From: Megaustenia siamemsis | Lineage: Eukaryota > Mollusca > Gastropoda > Stylommatophora > Ariophantidae | Reading direction: 5' to 3' | NCBI GenBank assembly: GCA_032433765.1 | Contig: JAVIAB010000073.1 | Location: 56,578,565-56,642,564 of the forward strand | DNA length: 64,000 nucleotides | Shown: positions 61,060 through 64,000 of the stretch, piece by piece | Layout of the letters: every line of letters starts with the position of its first letter | Numbering within the stretch: the stretch's first letter is position 1 | Notes under the pieces: model-generated | Seen by the model: only the letters and a program-made list of their open reading frames with translations | Database searches by the model: none | What the model was told of the DNA's origin: nothing | Made by a program: the position numbers and the translations under genes

Positions 61060-61760
61060 TAATTCCAGAACTCATATACGCTAGTGATACAGTCCTCCTC
61101 TCAAACAGTGCAGAAGGATTAAATTGGACACAAGTTGAATGTGCTTGATAAAAAGTGAAGAGCAAACCCTCTGTCTAAATATGCATACAATTATGATCTG
61201 TGGTAACTAACTATTTAGACTGCCAGAAAGAGATCATAGGAAGATTAGTAATAGCAACACAAAAATGAAATGAAGAACGTGTGGCACAATTCCAGGAAGG
61301 CAGTAAAATTAAAATTACTGAGAGCATGTATCGTCCTGACGGTAACATATGGTTGTAAATCATGGGCAATCTCGCAAACAGCAAGGAAGAAAATCGATTA
61401 TTTCGAATCAAAATGCTACAGAAAAATCCTTAAGAACCCTTGGATAGTGAAAAAGAAGCAACGAAGACATATTATAGACATAAACAAAGAACTGGCGTTA
61501 AAAACACCATTATCATAAGGAATAAAATTCTATGGCCACGTCAAAAGACACAAGTTGGAAAGAACAATGATGGAATGCATAATTTTAGGACGACGAGGCA
61601 GGAGTAGATCAAGAAGAAGGTGGATGCTACACTTCAGAGAAACCTTGAACAACAGAAGAAATCTGAGATCTTGCTAGAGACAGAGATTCTTTCTGATGGG
61701 CTGTAGTAAATGCAACGTTCTGCAAAGGACATGCGACCTGATGATGATCAGGATCAACTG
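61060..61760 (+). mobile_element. LINE RT fragment with mutated YASD active site
   Basis: ELIYASDTVLLSNSAEG (61077-61088 reads YASD instead of YADD) is followed by KAVKLKLLRACIVLTVTYGC, KSWAISQTARKKIDYFESKC and YGHVKRHKLERTMM, then RRGRSRSRRRWMLHFRE. The order is canonical but frames are broken. It ends near a TGATGATGATC motif at about 61740. Confidence 0.75.
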
Positions 61761-61761
61761 A

Positions 61762-62655
61762 ACACAATCTATACATTTACCAGCTTTGGGTCGTTTTGAG
61801 TGTGGGGGGGGGGGGGGGGGGGGATTGTAACCTAAAAATGCTGGCGCACAGACAATATACACATGGGCGGTAAAAAAAAAAAAAAATAAACACACCACTA
61901 TAGACAATAACAGACGGAATACGAGATACATTCGAACGTAAAAGCAGAAAAGACCAACAAAAGAGCAAAAAATAACAACAAATTTATTTTTTTTTACCCT
62001 AAAAGGCAAATAAAGCAGGAAATAAGAAAGAAGTTGCCCATAGGAAGAGATTTCATGTGAGCTATTTGCACAACTATGACATCTCACGATGTTTCGTTTC
62101 GCAAAAAAATAGAACGTCGACAGTCGACACATTGTGTGCTTGTCAGATGTGCATTCACTAAGTAATACTTCTATCTAACAATTACAATCAACGTTTACTG
62201 ACTGTACACAGGGGCTGTACTATATTATTTTAAGAACCTGAACAGGTTAGTTTAATTACAATTTAACTACCTACCTTTATTAAATAGATCATAGATGGGT
62301 GTTTTTTTATGGCGAAAGTGAGTCTCGCGGTTAGTGTGTAAGAGTAAATTTTACTGTGTTCTCTAGTGTTCTGCTAGACTAGGCCAAAGCCACATTCTCA
62401 GGCCTCAGCCTTCTGTTCTGTGTAGTAAGTTATAGTTATATTGTCTAAAATTAATAAATGTGTATGGTGAGGCTCACCGAGTTCATCGTATTAATGTATT
62501 ATATCAGTATATTAATTATAAATTATATATAAAACTATATTACAAATATTATAATTATAATATACTTTATACTTATTTATTTATTTTATTTTTTATTTAA
62601 GAAATATTATTATTATTATATACTAATACTATAATTATAATATTTATATTAATTA
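61762..62655. other. Interval without recognised genes; G and A runs, AT-rich tract
   Basis: A run of about 18 G at 61804-61822, a poly(A) run near 61870 and a strongly AT-rich tract (62500-62670). No gene recognised. Confidence 0.5.
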
Positions 62656-62659
62656 TACA

Positions 62660-63190
62660 AATTATACTATCAAAACAAATAACAAACACTAGGGCTAAAA
62701 CTGGAGGCTAAAACTAAGAATAGCAAAATGTTAATAACTTCTAACATCCCTGTATGTATCATAGTGTATCTATCTATCATCATGTATGGTGCAGAAACAC
62801 GCACATTAGACAGGAACACAGAACAGAATTGAAACCTTTGAAATATGAATTTATAGAAGAATAAGAATTGGATAGAAAGAAAAGAAAACAAACGATGAAG
62901 TATTTAAAACAACTAAAAATGAAAAGATAACTACTAAATACAAGACAAATGAGATTTTTGGGGCATGTTAAAAAGCACAAGAGTCTACTAAAAGTAATCT
63001 TGGAAGGGAAAATACAAGGTCTGGTAAAAGAGGCAGATGTAAACCAAAACTAACATGACGAGTAACATCAAAAGATGAACAAGTCAGTCTATGTCAACCT
63101 GCACAATCTAAGCAAGAGACAGAGCGAAATGGCGCTCCATGGTAGCCAACCTTCAATGCTGAGGAGACATCACTCAATGATGATGATATA
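62660..63190 (+). mobile_element. LINE 3' end, decayed copy of the 53110-54175 family
   Basis: The nucleotide sequence follows 53700-54175 (AAAACTAAGAATAGCAAAAT, then AAAGTAATCTTGGAAGGGAA) with many indels, ending in CACTCAATGATGATGATATA. Confidence 0.8.
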
Positions 63191-63292
63191 TGCACAAGAA
63201 TGACAATAATAAGACAATATACACAATTCATATTGTATATTTAAGTTTCATTGATTTGGTCCTTGTTTACTGGAATTAGCTCAAAGTTCAAA

Positions 63293-63512
63293 CCATTCAT
63301 CATCATCGAGTGCCGTCTCCGCAACGAATGTTGGCTACCGTGGTGCGCCATTCTGCTCTGTCTCTTGCTTTGACTTTGATGGTGCAGGTTGTCATAGGCT
63401 GATTTGTCCATCTGTTGATGTTACTCGTCCATGTTAGTCTTGGTCTGCCTCTTTTACCTTGTATTTTCCTTTCCAGTATTACTTTTAGTAGGCTGTTGTG
63501 TCTTTTAACCAT
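63293..63512 (-). mobile_element. LINE 3' end, third copy of the 53110-54175 family
   Basis: An intact minus frame, [40 protein letters not shown] and DRAEWRTTVANIRCGDGT, lies next to a CATCATCATCGAGTGCC 3' end. Strongly 5'-truncated, and open over its whole length. Confidence 0.85.
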
Positions 63513-63514
63513 TG

Positions 63515-64000
63515 TGTCAAACCATTACAATTACTATTACTCAGATGAAAACTAGCCTCACCTCATGCCTTTAAATTCCCCTTCCCTACTAAACCTTTAG
63601 GGATTCTGACTAAAGTTAAAGAAACTAAACTTCAGCACATTATTTTTGAATACCTGGTTTGCCTATGATATATTCTTTCAATCTTTTCTCATGTGAAGTG
63701 TGAATGGATGTACCAAGATCACCATAAATGGGTGGTGGAGTATTTGCTCTTGATCATCTTAGATTCACTGATCCTCTACTTTTGTTACTTTCAACTCATC
63801 CCCCACCTGCACCTCACTCGGCTGCTTCTAATATATTTTAGTTTAAACCCCTAACTCTCCAAGGTAGTCTTATCTGAGCTTTCTACAGTACATGCATCCA
63901 AAGTATACATGATTTTATATTTGTTCAGTCTCCACATTTATGAATACCAATACTTGTATATGAGTAAGAAAAATGATCTACTTCCCATTGTGATTGTTAC
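63515..64000. other. Interval without recognised genes at window end
   Basis: No gene or repeat recognised up to the window edge. Confidence 0.5.

Overview
This is a piece of a repeat-rich animal nuclear genome. There are no bacterial-style operons. The one host gene has GT-AG introns, and most of the DNA is tRNA-derived SINEs, decayed LINEs, a Penelope-like element, a cut-and-paste transposon and minisatellites. A ciliated invertebrate, perhaps a mollusc or other lophotrochozoan, is my inference; the sequence alone does not fix the taxon.

Host gene. Six exons on the minus strand rebuild an almost complete B9 domain-containing protein 1 (B9D1), a core protein of the ciliary transition zone. 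The coding exons, in transcript order, are 59857-59913, 57592-57660, 51717-51828, 48516-48612, 29047-29176 and 7474-7622. About 615 coding bases are spread over 52.4 kb, and introns 4 and 5 are about 19 and 21 kb. Every junction but one keeps frame with a GT...AG intron. The exon 5/6 junction is one base out. Nearly everything else between 7.6 and 59.9 kb is intronic repeat DNA.

Layout. 0-7.4 kb (downstream of B9D1): LINE tails, a 47-bp array, a perfect hairpin next to a SINE whose tRNA-like head is amplified about 12 times, and an 86-bp array. 7.6-29 kb (intron 5): a 6.9-kb, 36-bp minisatellite with higher-order duplication, then a roughly 9.9-kb inverted-repeat structure (16.7-26.6 kb) enclosing a wrecked Penelope-like element, then a SINE nested in a SINE. 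29-48.5 kb (intron 4): LINE fragments (one holding a 19-bp satellite that grew out of its own coding sequence), a 36-bp array open on both strands, a 45-bp array and several SINE families. 48.6-51.7 kb (intron 3) has a (TA)n tract next to the exon 4 acceptor. 51.8-57.6 kb (intron 2): a LINE with an intact YADD motif and a decayed IS630/Tc1-mariner-type transposon with unusually wide D-to-E spacing. 59.9-64 kb: sequence upstream of B9D1, with an RNase H LINE fragment and further LINE tails.

Apart from B9D1, no reading frame looks like a working host gene. The long open frames over the arrays are by-products of repeat units that lack stop codons.
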